Below, piece by piece: positions 33,422-42,042 of a stretch of 64,000 bases of DNA (positions within the stretch are counted from its first letter, which is position 1; each line of letters starts with the position of its first letter). Location of the stretch: positions 1-64,000 of the forward strand of contig NZ_JACMYG010000019.1 of assembly GCF_014236655.1 (NCBI RefSeq). The letters are read 5' to 3'. A program made the position numbers and the translations under genes. The DNA is from Pseudomonas kielensis (GTDB taxonomy: Bacteria; Pseudomonadota; Gammaproteobacteria; Pseudomonadales; Pseudomonadaceae). The notes under the pieces are model-generated. The model ran no database searches. It was given only the letters and a program-made list of their open reading frames with translations, and had not been told where the DNA came from.

Positions 33422-34606
33422 TCAGTCGATGTGCCTGGCGTAGTGGCGCGGGTCAAAGCGCAGGACCATCACCATCATGACCAGCACCACCGCCGTCAGC
33501 GCCCACCAGGCCCATTCGAAACTGCCCAGTTGGTCGCGGATCATCCCGGCAATCAGCGGCGAAACACCGGCAATCAGGTAGCCGATACCTTGCACGAAGG
33601 CCGTCAGGCCGCCGGCGCGCTGGGGATGGTCGAGGTGGTCCAGCGAGACGATCAGGCTCATTGGAAACAGCCCGCCGATGCCCAGTCCCAACAGGCACGG
33701 CCAGAGCAGGCTCAGGGACTCGGGGCTGAGGATCAACCCGCAGAAACCGGCGACGATCAGGCCCAGCAACACCATCAGCACCAGGCGTTTGTCGCGGCTG
33801 CGGTTGGCCAGGGCCGGGGCCAGCAGGCCGGAGATCACTTCCATAGCCGTCAGGAACCCCAGCAGCAGGCCGGCGTTCTGTTCGCTCCAGCCTTTCTCCA
33901 CGTAATACGGTGCCAGCCATGCCAGCACGCAGGTGTAGGAGGCCGTGCCCAGGCCGAAGAAAATGGCCAGCAACCAGGCGCGGGGATTGCCGGCAAAAGC
34001 TGGGTTGTTGACGGTTGGGCGGGCCTGGGGGGCGATGGCTGAACGTTGCGCGTACCAGAACAGCAAGGCGACTACCGCCAGTGCCGCCCAGATCGCCAGG
34101 CCGATGCGCCAATTGCCGGTGCGCACCATCACCAGGGGCGCGAATGACGCGGCAATGGCTGCACCGGCCATGATCGAGGTGACGTACAGGCCCATGAACA
34201 GCGAGACGTTATCGCTGAAGCGGGACTTGATCAGTGCCGGCAGCAGTGCCTGGATCAGGGCGATGCCGATGCCGGCCAGGACGGCGCTCAAGATCAGTTC
34301 GGCGGCCGAGTCGAGGAACAGCCTCGAGGCGGTGGCCAGGCCGATGATGATCAGCGACAGGACCACGGTGCGATGTTCACCCAGGTGGTGGCTGATGCGC
34401 ATGCCGAAGAACATTGCCAGCCCCATGGCCATGACGGGCAGCATGGTGAGCAGGGCGGCGAGGCTGAAGCTCAGGGGGATGTCGCTGCGGATGCCGGTCA
34501 GCAGCGGGCCGATGGCGGCCATGGACGGGCGCAGGTTCAGGGCGACCAGGACGACGGCGAGTATCAGCCAGATGGCGGGGCGGGCGGTGGCGCGTACGGT
34601 TTGCAT
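33422..34606 (-). CDS. MFS transporter, CynX/NimT family
   Basis: The 394-aa protein has about twelve membrane segments. The family opening is WLILAVVLVALNLRPSMAAIGPLL with the NLRP motif. The loop FFGMRISHHLGEHRTVVLSL and the second-half loop APALANRSRDKRLVLMVLL follow. CynX/NimT members carry cyanate, nitroimidazole-like or other small compounds, and here the substrate is open. It ends 94 bases before the LysR gene on the same strand, which may be its regulator. Confidence 0.88.
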   Translation of the reverse strand: MQTVRATARPAIWLILAVVLVALNLRPSMAAIGPLLTGIRSDIPLSFSLAALLTMLPVMAMGLAMFFGMRISHHLGEHRTVVLSLIIIGLATASRLFLDSAAELILSAVLAGIGIALIQALLPALIKSRFSDNVSLFMGLYVTSIMAGAAIAASFAPLVMVRTGNWRIGLAIWAALAVVALLFWYAQRSAIAPQARPTVNNPAFAGNPRAWLLAIFFGLGTASYTCVLAWLAPYYVEKGWSEQNAGLLLGFLTAMEVISGLLAPALANRSRDKRLVLMVLLGLIVAGFCGLILSPESLSLLWPCLLGLGIGGLFPMSLIVSLDHLDHPQRAGGLTAFVQGIGYLIAGVSPLIAGMIRDQLGSFEWAWWALTAVVLVMMVMVLRFDPRHYARHID

Positions 34607-34824
34607 AATCGGACCTTTGAGGGGGCGTGGGTTGGATTAGGCGGGTAGGGGGTGGGCGGCGGCAAATCAGAAAGTCTGGGGGGGGATTTAGAAATTAAAT
34701 GTGTTGGGGGGGCAGTTCGTTGCTTCGCTGCGCCTCCCCCCCCAGATGCATATCTTCGCTCAGCCTGCCGTACCTGGAAGAATGCGCCGCCCGCAAGATT
34801 ATCGCTGGCAGGCTGCAAGCGGGC

Positions 34825-34890
34825 GCCAGCTCCCACAGGTTCGGCGTGCCCCTGCACAAATTCTGTGGGAGCGGGCTTGCCCGCGATGGC
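34825..34890. repeat. Pair of inverted REP elements (REPIN-like)
   Basis: GCCAGCTCCCACAGGTTC (from 34826) is an inverted partner of TGTGGGAGCGGGCTTGCCCG (from 34865), and the second copy carries the full fluorescens-group REP core with CCCGCGATGGC. Two opposed copies within 70 bases are the usual REPIN layout. Confidence 0.8.
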
Positions 34891-34935
34891 GATCTGCGCC
34901 ACACCACAGATCTCAGCAATACCCCAATCTCCCGT

Positions 34936-34984
34936 AGCAGCTGTCGAGCCTGCGAGGCTGCGTTCGAGGACGCAGTCCTCGCAG
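34936..34984. repeat. Dispersed palindromic repeat (AGCAGCTGTCGAGCCTGCG family)
   Basis: The block starting at GTAGCAGCTGTCGAGCCTGC and running through CGAGGCTGCGTTCGAGGACG to GTCCTCGCAGG contains nested inverted repeats (CTGCGAGG...CCTCGCAG; TGCGTTCGAGGACGCA). I recognise this as an intergenic repeat common in fluorescens-group genomes. Confidence 0.7.
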
Positions 34985-35370
34985 GATTGCAGTGAGGGAA
35001 TGTTTAGCCAGTCTGCAACCAAGGTTCTTCAAGTGTGGATTTAACGACTTATTGCCCCGTGTGACGCTGTTCGCCCTCTGTGTTCTGCGGTTTACCTTAT
35101 GGACGGTTGCTCGATCGACACTCACCCCGCGGCTGTGCCTGGCGCTAGTGCGTCATGCCGTCAGCCTCGGCGTCGATTCTTGCCCGCCAGCGCATTGAAC
35201 CTGTCTGCCCTGCCTTCGGAATTGGCCTTTTGGGCGCTATGGCACTGCCGCCATGCGCGCCCACCGGATGTGCGTATTTCCCGTTGAAGCATTTCAACGG
35301 CCCTGGTGTTGCGCCGGGGCCTGACTGGTGGTGCCTGCGCGCCGCCTGACCCGGACATACGAGCGTTCCC

Positions 35371-36753
35371 ATGAGTGTTGCCACGAGCCCCTTTGCCTCT
35401 CTGCAAGAAGCCAGCGATTTTCTGCAAGGCAACCCGGATATCGAGATGTTCGAGCTGTTCATTGTCGACAACAACGGCGTGCCCCGGGGCAAGTTGTTGC
35501 ACCGCGATGAGTTGCTGGCGGTCTACCAGAGCGGGCGGCCGCTGCCGAGCACCATTTTGGGCCTGACCATCAATGGCGACGACGTGGAAAACTCCGGGCT
35601 GGTCTGGGAAGTCGGCGACATCGACTGCCGCGCTTACCCGGTCAGTGGCAGTTTGCAGCGCATGCCATGGCGCCAGATTCCGACGGCGGCGGTGCAGGTC
35701 AGCATGCATCCGCAAGAAGGCATGCCGGCGACCGTGGCCGATCCCCGGCATTTGCTCGCCAACGTGATCGACGGACTCAAGGCCGATGGTTATTACCCGG
35801 TGATGGCCGCGGAGCTGGAGTTCTACTTGCTCGACCAGCAGCGTGACAGCCAGGGTCGCCCGCAACCGGCGCGGGACGTCGACGGCGGGCGTCCACGTTC
35901 GACCCAGGTCTACGGTTTGCGCGAGCTGGAGCAGATCGAGCCATTTCTCGCCGACCTCTACGCCGCCTGCAAGCTGCAGGGGATTCCGGCGCGCACGGCG
36001 ATTTCCGAATACGCGCCGGGCCAGGTCGAGATCACCCTGGAGCATCGCGCAGATGCCCTGCAGGCCATGGACGAGGCGGTGCGCTACAAGCGCCTGGTCA
36101 AGGGCGTGGCCCACAAGCATGGGATGAGTGCGTGTTTCATGGCCAAGCCATTCGATGACCTGGCCGGCACGGGCATGCACATGCACGTCAGCATCGCCGA
36201 CAAGGACGGCAACAACCTGTTTGCCAGTGAGGCCCCCGATGGCACGCCGCTGCTGCGCCAGGCGGTCGGTGGCATGCTCAGCACCTTGCTCGACTCCCTG
36301 CTGTTGTTCTGCCCCAACGCCAACTCCTATCGCCGCTTCCAGACCAACAGCTACGCGCCGCTGGCCGCCACCTGGGGCGTCGACAACCGCACCGTGAGCC
36401 TGCGGGTGCCCGGTGGGCCGGCGTTCTCGCGGCATATCGAGCACCGCATCTGCGGCGCCGATGCCAACCCCTATCTCGCCGCTGCGGCGATCCTGGCGGG
36501 CATTCATCGCGGCATTCGCGAGCAGCGCGACCCGGGAGCGCCGGTCGAGGGCAACGGTTACGCCCAGGCCAAGGAATTGCTGCCCACCGACTGGCTGACC
36601 ACCCTGCGTGCACTGGAAAGTTCGGCCTGGGCCCGGGATGCCTTTGGCGCGCCGTTCCTCGGGGTCTACCTGGCAGTCAAGCGCGCCGAGTACCGCCAGT
36701 TCATGGGCGAAGTTGGCGAGCAGGACTGGCGCTGGTATTTGCATCAGGCGTGA
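35371..36753 (+). CDS. Glutamine synthetase family gamma-glutamylpolyamine synthetase (PuuA-like)
   Basis: The 460-aa protein is a second paralog of the ligase at 2657. Visible are VDNNGVPRGKLLHRDEL (about 30-46), AAELEFYLL for metal and glutamate, GTGMHMHVS for ATP, NANSYRRF and the C-terminal ICGADANPYLAAAAI. It should glutamylate putrescine or another amine. The ribosome site is weak (GAGCG), and the start was chosen as the first Met of the family-length frame. It stands alone between the repeat region and a perfect terminator. Confidence 0.85.
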   Translation: MSVATSPFASLQEASDFLQGNPDIEMFELFIVDNNGVPRGKLLHRDELLAVYQSGRPLPSTILGLTINGDDVENSGLVWEVGDIDCRAYPVSGSLQRMPWRQIPTAAVQVSMHPQEGMPATVADPRHLLANVIDGLKADGYYPVMAAELEFYLLDQQRDSQGRPQPARDVDGGRPRSTQVYGLRELEQIEPFLADLYAACKLQGIPARTAISEYAPGQVEITLEHRADALQAMDEAVRYKRLVKGVAHKHGMSACFMAKPFDDLAGTGMHMHVSIADKDGNNLFASEAPDGTPLLRQAVGGMLSTLLDSLLLFCPNANSYRRFQTNSYAPLAATWGVDNRTVSLRVPGGPAFSRHIEHRICGADANPYLAAAAILAGIHRGIREQRDPGAPVEGNGYAQAKELLPTDWLTTLRALESSAWARDAFGAPFLGVYLAVKRAEYRQFMGEVGEQDWRWYLHQA

Positions 36754-36775
36754 GATAGGAATAATTAACAAACAG

Positions 36776-36821
36776 GACGCCAACAAATAGTGGTTAATCC
36801 ACTATTTGTTGGCGTCTTTTT
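36776..36821 (+). terminator. Terminator with an 18-bp perfect stem
   Basis: The arm 36776-36793 (GACGCCAACAAATAGTGG) is fully complementary to 36799-36816 around a 5-base loop TTAAT, and five T follow. It ends the PuuA-like gene. The stem is much longer and more AT-rich in its upper half than the other terminators here. Confidence 0.9.
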
Positions 36822-36924
36822 CACGAAACATTGATGCCGGGCTGCTTAGAGTTTGTGCTGTGTTCAGGAAAGAATAGTTCGTTCTTTGCTGGCGGCACTG
36901 ACTTCAGGAACAAGCAGACCTCCC

Positions 36925-38574
36925 ATGTTTAAAATTAAAGCCGTGCGCCCGGAATGGGTGACGTTGATTGCCAGTGTATTGCTGTTGGCGGGCTACAACG
37001 CTGTCCTCTGGCAACACCTGTTCGACATTACCGCCAGCGATGCCCGGGGTATCGGCATGCGGGTGGCGTTCGGCGTAATGATTGCCTGTGCTTTCAACTT
37101 GATCCTGACCCTGCTGGCCTTCCGTCCTTTGTTCAAACCCTTGCTGACCCTGATCTTCATGATCAGTGCCGGTGTCGCGTATTTCATGAGTCAGTATGGT
37201 GTGCTGATCGATGCCGCCATGTTACGCAACTTCGCCGAGACCAATGCCACCGAAGTGCGCGATCTATTGTCGCTGAAGTTACTGGCGTACAACTTGTTAT
37301 TGGGTGTACTGCCGTCGTTTATTCTGTGGAAAACCCCAATTAGTTATCGTCGCTGGCACCGTGAGTTGTTCAGCAAAGTGTTGGTTGTTGGCGCCTCTGC
37401 CGTGGTGATCGGTGGCGTGGCACTGCTTAACTATCAAGGCCTGTCTTCGTTGTTTCGCAATCACCACGAATTGCGCTTGATGGTGGTGCCGAGCAATTAC
37501 ATCGGCGCCTCCTTCGGTTATGTGCGCGAACAAGTGAAGTCGGCGCAGCAACCGTTCGCCAAACTCGGCGAAGATGCCCAGCGTAATCCGAGCTGGCAAA
37601 CCCACGGGCGCAAATCCCTGACAGTACTGGTGGTGGGCGAAAGTGCCCGCGCCGAGAACTTCGGCATTCTTGGCTATGGGCGTGACACCACGCCAAAACT
37701 GGACAAGGAAGCGGGGCTGATCGCCTTCACCGACGTGCATTCCTGCGGCACGGAAACCGCGGTCTCGGTGCCTTGCATGTTCTCCAACATGGGCCGCAAG
37801 GACTACGACGCCAGCAAGGCGAAGAATGAAGAAGGCCTGCTGGATGTGCTCAAGCATGCCGGGCTGGACGTGATCTGGCGGGACAACCAGTCGGGCTGCA
37901 AGGGCACCTGCGACCGGGTGACCCTGGAAGATGTCAGCAACTTCAAGGACCCGGTGCTCTGCGCCAACAGTGAGTGCCGCGATGAAATCCTCCTGCAGGG
38001 CCTGCAGCACTTCATCGACACCCTGGACAAGGACACGGTGCTGGTCCTGCACCAGATGGGCAGCCACGGTCCCGAGTACTTCAAGCGTTATCCCAAGGAA
38101 TACGAGCGCTTCACCCCGGTGTGCGAGAGCAACGCGCTGAACACGTGCAGCCGGGAAAGCATCGTCAATGGCTACGACAACACCCTGGTCTACACCGACC
38201 ATGTGCTGTCGACCCTGATCGACCTGTTGCGCAACAACCAGGACAAAGTCGACACGGCCATGCTGTACCTGTCGGACCACGGCGAATCCCTGGGCGAGTA
38301 CAACCTGTTCCTGCATGGCACGCCCTACATGCTTGCCCCCGATCAGCAAAAGCATGTGGCGATGCTCGCCTGGTTCTCCGACAGCTATCAGAAGGCCTTC
38401 TCGGTCGACACCCACTGCTTGCAACTGAGTCGGGAAAAACCCTTGAGCCAGGACAACCTGTTTCATTCGATGCTGGGGTTGCTGGAGGTCAACAGCAAGG
38501 TCTACAACCCTGACCTGGACTTGTTCACCGGCTGCCGAGGGGCCGTGGTCGACGGCGTTCTGGCCAAGGATTGA
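36925..38574 (+). CDS. eptA: Phosphoethanolamine transferase (EptA family)
   Basis: The 549-aa protein starts at MFKIKAVRPEW; a longer frame to 36853 has no membrane or family content. Five membrane segments occupy about residues 10-190, then a periplasmic alkaline-phosphatase-type domain follows. Zinc-site and nucleophile motifs are VGESARAENFGILGYGRDT, the Thr in SCGTETAVSVPCMFS and YLSDHGESLGE. Disulfide-forming Cys residues are plentiful, as in EptA/MCR enzymes. It adds phosphoethanolamine to lipid A and alters cationic-peptide binding. No PmrAB-type regulator genes adjoin it. A small methyltransferase gene follows. Confidence 0.9.
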   Translation: MFKIKAVRPEWVTLIASVLLLAGYNAVLWQHLFDITASDARGIGMRVAFGVMIACAFNLILTLLAFRPLFKPLLTLIFMISAGVAYFMSQYGVLIDAAMLRNFAETNATEVRDLLSLKLLAYNLLLGVLPSFILWKTPISYRRWHRELFSKVLVVGASAVVIGGVALLNYQGLSSLFRNHHELRLMVVPSNYIGASFGYVREQVKSAQQPFAKLGEDAQRNPSWQTHGRKSLTVLVVGESARAENFGILGYGRDTTPKLDKEAGLIAFTDVHSCGTETAVSVPCMFSNMGRKDYDASKAKNEEGLLDVLKHAGLDVIWRDNQSGCKGTCDRVTLEDVSNFKDPVLCANSECRDEILLQGLQHFIDTLDKDTVLVLHQMGSHGPEYFKRYPKEYERFTPVCESNALNTCSRESIVNGYDNTLVYTDHVLSTLIDLLRNNQDKVDTAMLYLSDHGESLGEYNLFLHGTPYMLAPDQQKHVAMLAWFSDSYQKAFSVDTHCLQLSREKPLSQDNLFHSMLGLLEVNSKVYNPDLDLFTGCRGAVVDGVLAKD

Positions 38575-38644
38575 ACGCCAGCCACCTGATCACTACGCCA
38601 GCCCCCAGGCTGGCCCCAGCTGACACCTTATAAGAGTCGCCCCC

Positions 38645-39307
38645 ATGTCCGCCCACCCCCCATCTTCCATCGAGCGCGAATCCGCTGAGCGCCATGGCCA
38701 GCAGTACGCCTGTGCCTGTGTCGAGCCCCAGCCACCGGGCTGGCGCCAGCGCCTGGCGCAGTGGCGCCGCGAGCAGTTGCTGCGCAACGCGCTCAACAAG
38801 GCCGGGGAGCCTGGCCTGGTGTTGGATGTGGCCTGTGGCGTCGGGCGTTACTGGCCGGTACTGGGGGAACACAGCAACCGGGTGATCCTGGCGGCCGACC
38901 CGTCCCCGGACACGCTCAAGCATGGCCGTACGCACCAGTCGGCGAGCCTGCTGGCGCGTATCCGGACCTTCCAGAGTTCGGCCTTCTCCATCGGCCTGTC
39001 GGCCAACGCGGTGGATTGCATCGTCTGTTCGACGCTGTTCCAGCAGCTGCCGAGCGCCGAGCACCGCATGGCGCTGCTCCAGGAGTTCCAGCGGGTGAGC
39101 CGGGACACCCTGATTGTGGTCGTGCGCCTGGCGGGTCGCGGCAACTGGACGGCCGCCCTGACGGCGCAAGTGGAACCCGGGGTAGGCAAAAGCCAGCTGG
39201 AGACCGAGTTCAAGGCGGCCGGCTTCGAGGTCCTCATGCACCAGGATGTGTTGCCGGGCATTGCGGCAACCCGGGTGTACGTGCTGCGCAAACTCAACCA
39301 GGACTGA
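38645..39307 (+). CDS. Class I SAM-dependent methyltransferase, small
   Basis: The 220-aa protein has the SAM motif I VLDVACGVGRYWPVL (about residues 58-72), motif II region LAADPSP and motif IV-like VDCIVCSTLFQQLP. The N-terminal part has Cys-rich QQYACACVEPQPP. It lies 70 bases after eptA in the same direction and may be read with it. In several pseudomonads a methyltransferase of this size stands next to an LPS-modifying gene, but the substrate is unknown here. Confidence 0.82.
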   Translation: MSAHPPSSIERESAERHGQQYACACVEPQPPGWRQRLAQWRREQLLRNALNKAGEPGLVLDVACGVGRYWPVLGEHSNRVILAADPSPDTLKHGRTHQSASLLARIRTFQSSAFSIGLSANAVDCIVCSTLFQQLPSAEHRMALLQEFQRVSRDTLIVVVRLAGRGNWTAALTAQVEPGVGKSQLETEFKAAGFEVLMHQDVLPGIAATRVYVLRKLNQD

Positions 39308-39424
39308 TCCGGCGAGCGCCTGGCCGCGTGCCGTAGATCATTTCGCCTACGCTCTTGCTCAGTGGATGCGCGGAAATCGCCGGGGGCGATATATACTGCG
39401 CGCCATTCTTCAAGGGAGAGCCGT

Positions 39425-40558
39425 GTGGCCATCGATATTCACTGGATTCGCGACAACGATAGCCTCGGTCAGTTTTGCGCCCAATGGCAGCAGTTGCCGT
39501 TCGTCGCCCTCGACACAGAATTCATGCGGGTCGACACCTTCTATCCGATTGCAGGCTTGCTGCAGATCGGTGATGGCGTGCGCGCTTACCTGATTGACCC
39601 TTTGACCATCGACAACTGGCAGCCCCTGGCCGCATTGCTGGAAAACCCGGCCGTGCTCAAGGTGCTGCATGCCTGCAGCGAAGACCTCGAAGTCCTGTTG
39701 CGCCTGACCGGCAGCCTGCCGGCGCCGCTGTTCGATACCCAACTGGCCGCCGCCTACCTGAACCTGGGCTTCTCCATGGGGTACTCGCGCCTGGTCTCGC
39801 AAGTGCTGGACATCGACCTGCCCAAGGGGGAAACCCGCTCGGACTGGCTGCAGCGTCCGCTGTCGGAGACCCAGATCAGCTACGCCGCCGAAGACGCCCT
39901 GCACCTGGCAGAAGTGTTCGTGCGCCTGCGGCCCAAGTTGTCGGACGACAAGTTCGCCTGGGTCCTGGAGGATGGCGCCGAACTGGTGGCCAACCTGCGC
40001 CGCGAAACCGACCCATACGAGGTCTACCGCGAGGCCAAGCTGGCCTGGAAACTGTCCCGCGCCCAACTGGCCGTGCTGCGCGAGCTGTGTGCCTGGCGTG
40101 AGCTTGAAGCCCGGGCCCGTGACCTGCCGCGCAACCGTATCGTGCGTGAGCATTCGTTGTGGCCGTTGGCCCGGACCCAGCCGGACAATCTCGCCGCGCT
40201 GGCGAAAATCGAAGACATGCACCCGCGCACCGTGCGCCAGGACGGCGAGTTCCTGCTGGACCTGATCAAACGGGCCGCCAGCGTACCGCCGGAGCAATGG
40301 CCAGCGGCGGTGCCCGAGCCGTTGCCGATCGAAGCCGCCGCCCTGGTCAAGCGCCTGCGCGCACTGGGCCAGGCCGAAGCGGAGCGCTTGAACATCGCCC
40401 CCGAACTGATGTTGCGCAAGAAGACCCTGGAGGCCTTGCTCAAGAGCGGCTTCCCGGACGGTCCCTACCAATTGCCTGAATCGCTGCGTGGCTGGCGCCG
40501 CGAATTGATGGGCCAGGCCCTGCTCGACAGCCTGGCCACTGCCGGAGAACAGCCTTGA
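39425..40558 (+). CDS. rnd: Ribonuclease D
   Basis: The 377-aa protein starts at a GTG at 39425 with AGGGAG six bases upstream, beginning MAIDIHWI. The DEDD exonuclease residues are visible in FVALDTEFMR (Asp, Glu), CSEDLEVL (Asp) and SYAAEDALHL (Tyr and Asp of the DEDDy type). An HRDC domain follows at about 205-290. It trims 3' ends of tRNA and other stable RNA. Its stop overlaps the ycgL start. Confidence 0.95.
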   Translation: MAIDIHWIRDNDSLGQFCAQWQQLPFVALDTEFMRVDTFYPIAGLLQIGDGVRAYLIDPLTIDNWQPLAALLENPAVLKVLHACSEDLEVLLRLTGSLPAPLFDTQLAAAYLNLGFSMGYSRLVSQVLDIDLPKGETRSDWLQRPLSETQISYAAEDALHLAEVFVRLRPKLSDDKFAWVLEDGAELVANLRRETDPYEVYREAKLAWKLSRAQLAVLRELCAWRELEARARDLPRNRIVREHSLWPLARTQPDNLAALAKIEDMHPRTVRQDGEFLLDLIKRAASVPPEQWPAAVPEPLPIEAAALVKRLRALGQAEAERLNIAPELMLRKKTLEALLKSGFPDGPYQLPESLRGWRRELMGQALLDSLATAGEQP

Positions 40559-40848
40559 AACGTATCTGCTCGATCTACCGAAGCCTGAAGAAAAACGAAA
40601 TGTACCTCTACGTGCTCAAGAGCGATGCTCTGGAGCGCGTACCGGAAAGCCTGTTGCTGGCCTTCGGCAAACCCCATCACGCCTTCGACCTGGTGCTGAC
40701 CCCGGAGCGCAAGCTCTCGCGCGAAGACATTACCCAGGTCCTGGAAAACCTCGACAAGCAGGGCTACCACCTGCAAATGCCGCCAGCCGAAGACGAGTAC
40801 ATCGAGCACTTGCCCGAAGAGTTGCTGCGACGTAACGATCCGATCTGA
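40555..40848 (+). CDS. ycgL: YcgL domain protein
   Basis: The 97-aa protein starts at a TTG that overlaps the rnd stop (ttga), giving MKRICSIYRSLKKNEMYLYV, the typical YcgL N-terminus. It is a small soluble alpha/beta protein of unknown function that is very often found directly after rnd. The overlap suggests translational coupling. Confidence 0.9.
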   Translation: MKRICSIYRSLKKNEMYLYVLKSDALERVPESLLLAFGKPHHAFDLVLTPERKLSREDITQVLENLDKQGYHLQMPPAEDEYIEHLPEELLRRNDPI

Positions 40849-40973
40849 CGGCGACCGGTTCAGGCTCGGTCCCGGGCCTGCCGGCCCACCACGATGGATT
40901 TTCTGGCGGTGGCCGCAAACGGGGGAGCGCACTCCCTCGGCGGCCTTGTGCACTGTTTTTTAAGGTTTGAACC

Positions 40974-41906
40974 ATGCGCGTTCTGATTGCCGAACACGAC
41001 CACGCTGTGTATGCACAACTCCTGGGTCAGCTGGCGCCCGAGCTGCAGGTCATGACCAGCGGCGACTCCGCCGAGCTGGCCAGCCTGGCGGCCGATTGCC
41101 CGGTGTGGCTGGGGCAGCCCGACCTGCTGGCGACCCTGTTGCGCCAAGGCCATAAGCCCCAGTGGCTGCAGTCGACCTGGGCCGGCATCACGCCGCTGCT
41201 GGTCGAAGGACTGCCACGGCATTATCGCCTGACGCGCGCCGTGGGGATTTTTGGCCAGGTGATGGCCGAGTACGTCCTGACCTACATGCTCGGGCATGAG
41301 CGCGAAGTGTTGCCGCGCCTGGTCAGCCAGGTCGAGCGCAAGTGGGACAGCCGCCAGGGCCAGAGCCTGGTAGGGCGCAAGGTGCTGATCGTCGGCACCG
41401 GGGACATCGGCCAGAGCGTTGCCGAGTTCCTCAAGCCCTTTGGTGTGCAGTTGTACGGCATTGCCAGCACGCCCCGTGAGCAGGCGCCGTTCATCGAAGT
41501 GGCCGGGTTGCAGGACCTCGGGCGCCTGGTGGGTGAAGTCGACTACGTGGTCAACCTGCTGCCCAACACCCCGAGCACCCATGATCTGTACGACGCCGCG
41601 CTGTTCAAGCAGTTCAAGCCAACGGGCCTGCTGATCAACGCCGGGCGCGGTGTGGCGGTGGTCGATGCCGACCTGGTGGAGGCCTTGAAAGAAGGGCACC
41701 TGGCCGGCGCGGTCATCGATGTCTGCCGCCAGGAACCGCTCCCCCAGCGCCACCCATTCTGGACCGCCTGGGGCCTGCTCTTGACCGGCCACAGCTCGGC
41801 ACCGACTTCACCGGTGCTGATGGCACAACTGTTTCTCGACAACATGCGCGCCTTTCAGACCGGCCAAGCGCTGCGCGGCGAAGTGGATTTCAACCGCGGC
41901 TATTGA
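40974..41906 (+). CDS. D-2-hydroxyacid dehydrogenase (NAD-dependent)
   Basis: The 310-aa protein has the Rossmann motif VGTGDIGQSVAEFL (about 142-155), the catalytic Arg in NAGRGVAVVDADL, the Glu in VCRQEPLP and the catalytic His in LLTGHSSAPTS. It resembles the GhrA/glyoxylate-hydroxypyruvate reductase-like group, but the specific substrate is not evident. It stands alone between ycgL and the nitroreductase gene; the start MRVLIAEHDH has a purine-rich AAGG upstream. Confidence 0.88.
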   Translation: MRVLIAEHDHAVYAQLLGQLAPELQVMTSGDSAELASLAADCPVWLGQPDLLATLLRQGHKPQWLQSTWAGITPLLVEGLPRHYRLTRAVGIFGQVMAEYVLTYMLGHEREVLPRLVSQVERKWDSRQGQSLVGRKVLIVGTGDIGQSVAEFLKPFGVQLYGIASTPREQAPFIEVAGLQDLGRLVGEVDYVVNLLPNTPSTHDLYDAALFKQFKPTGLLINAGRGVAVVDADLVEALKEGHLAGAVIDVCRQEPLPQRHPFWTAWGLLLTGHSSAPTSPVLMAQLFLDNMRAFQTGQALRGEVDFNRGY

Positions 41907-41924
41907 GACAACCCCAGTAACCCC

Positions 41925-42010
41925 AACCCCCACTGTGGGTGTGCGCAGCACCAGGCGAACACCCAGAATCACTGTAGGCGCTCGCTCCCACACGGGTTTT
42001 GTGGGTATGT
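41925..42010. repeat. REP-like inverted sequence remnants
   Basis: Two small inverted repeats lie here: ACCCCCACTGTGGGTGT (from 41925) and CCCAC (41987-41991) with GTGGG (42001-42005). The second resembles the CTCCCACA half of REP elements. They fall between convergent genes and may act as weak terminators. Confidence 0.5.
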
Positions 42011-42042
42011 GGGGGATTAGCAACCCCCCGGAATGACTGTGC

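Larger units (their letters stand above)
34607..35370. other. Repeat-rich intergenic region of 764 bases
   Basis: No gene is supported here; the frames across it have repeat-derived, low-complexity composition. It holds G/C runs (8 G at 34678-34685, 7 G at 34706-34712, 8 C at 34736-34743), a REP pair (34825-34890) and a second palindromic repeat (34936-34984). From 35000 to 35370 I see only the leader and promoter region of the gamma-glutamyl ligase, with no clear hairpin or operator. Confidence 0.6.

Noticed and set aside
35161..36786. 541-aa minus-strand frame opposite the second gamma-glutamyl ligase
   Set aside because: It is a shadow frame; the opposite strand has conserved ligase motifs along its length.
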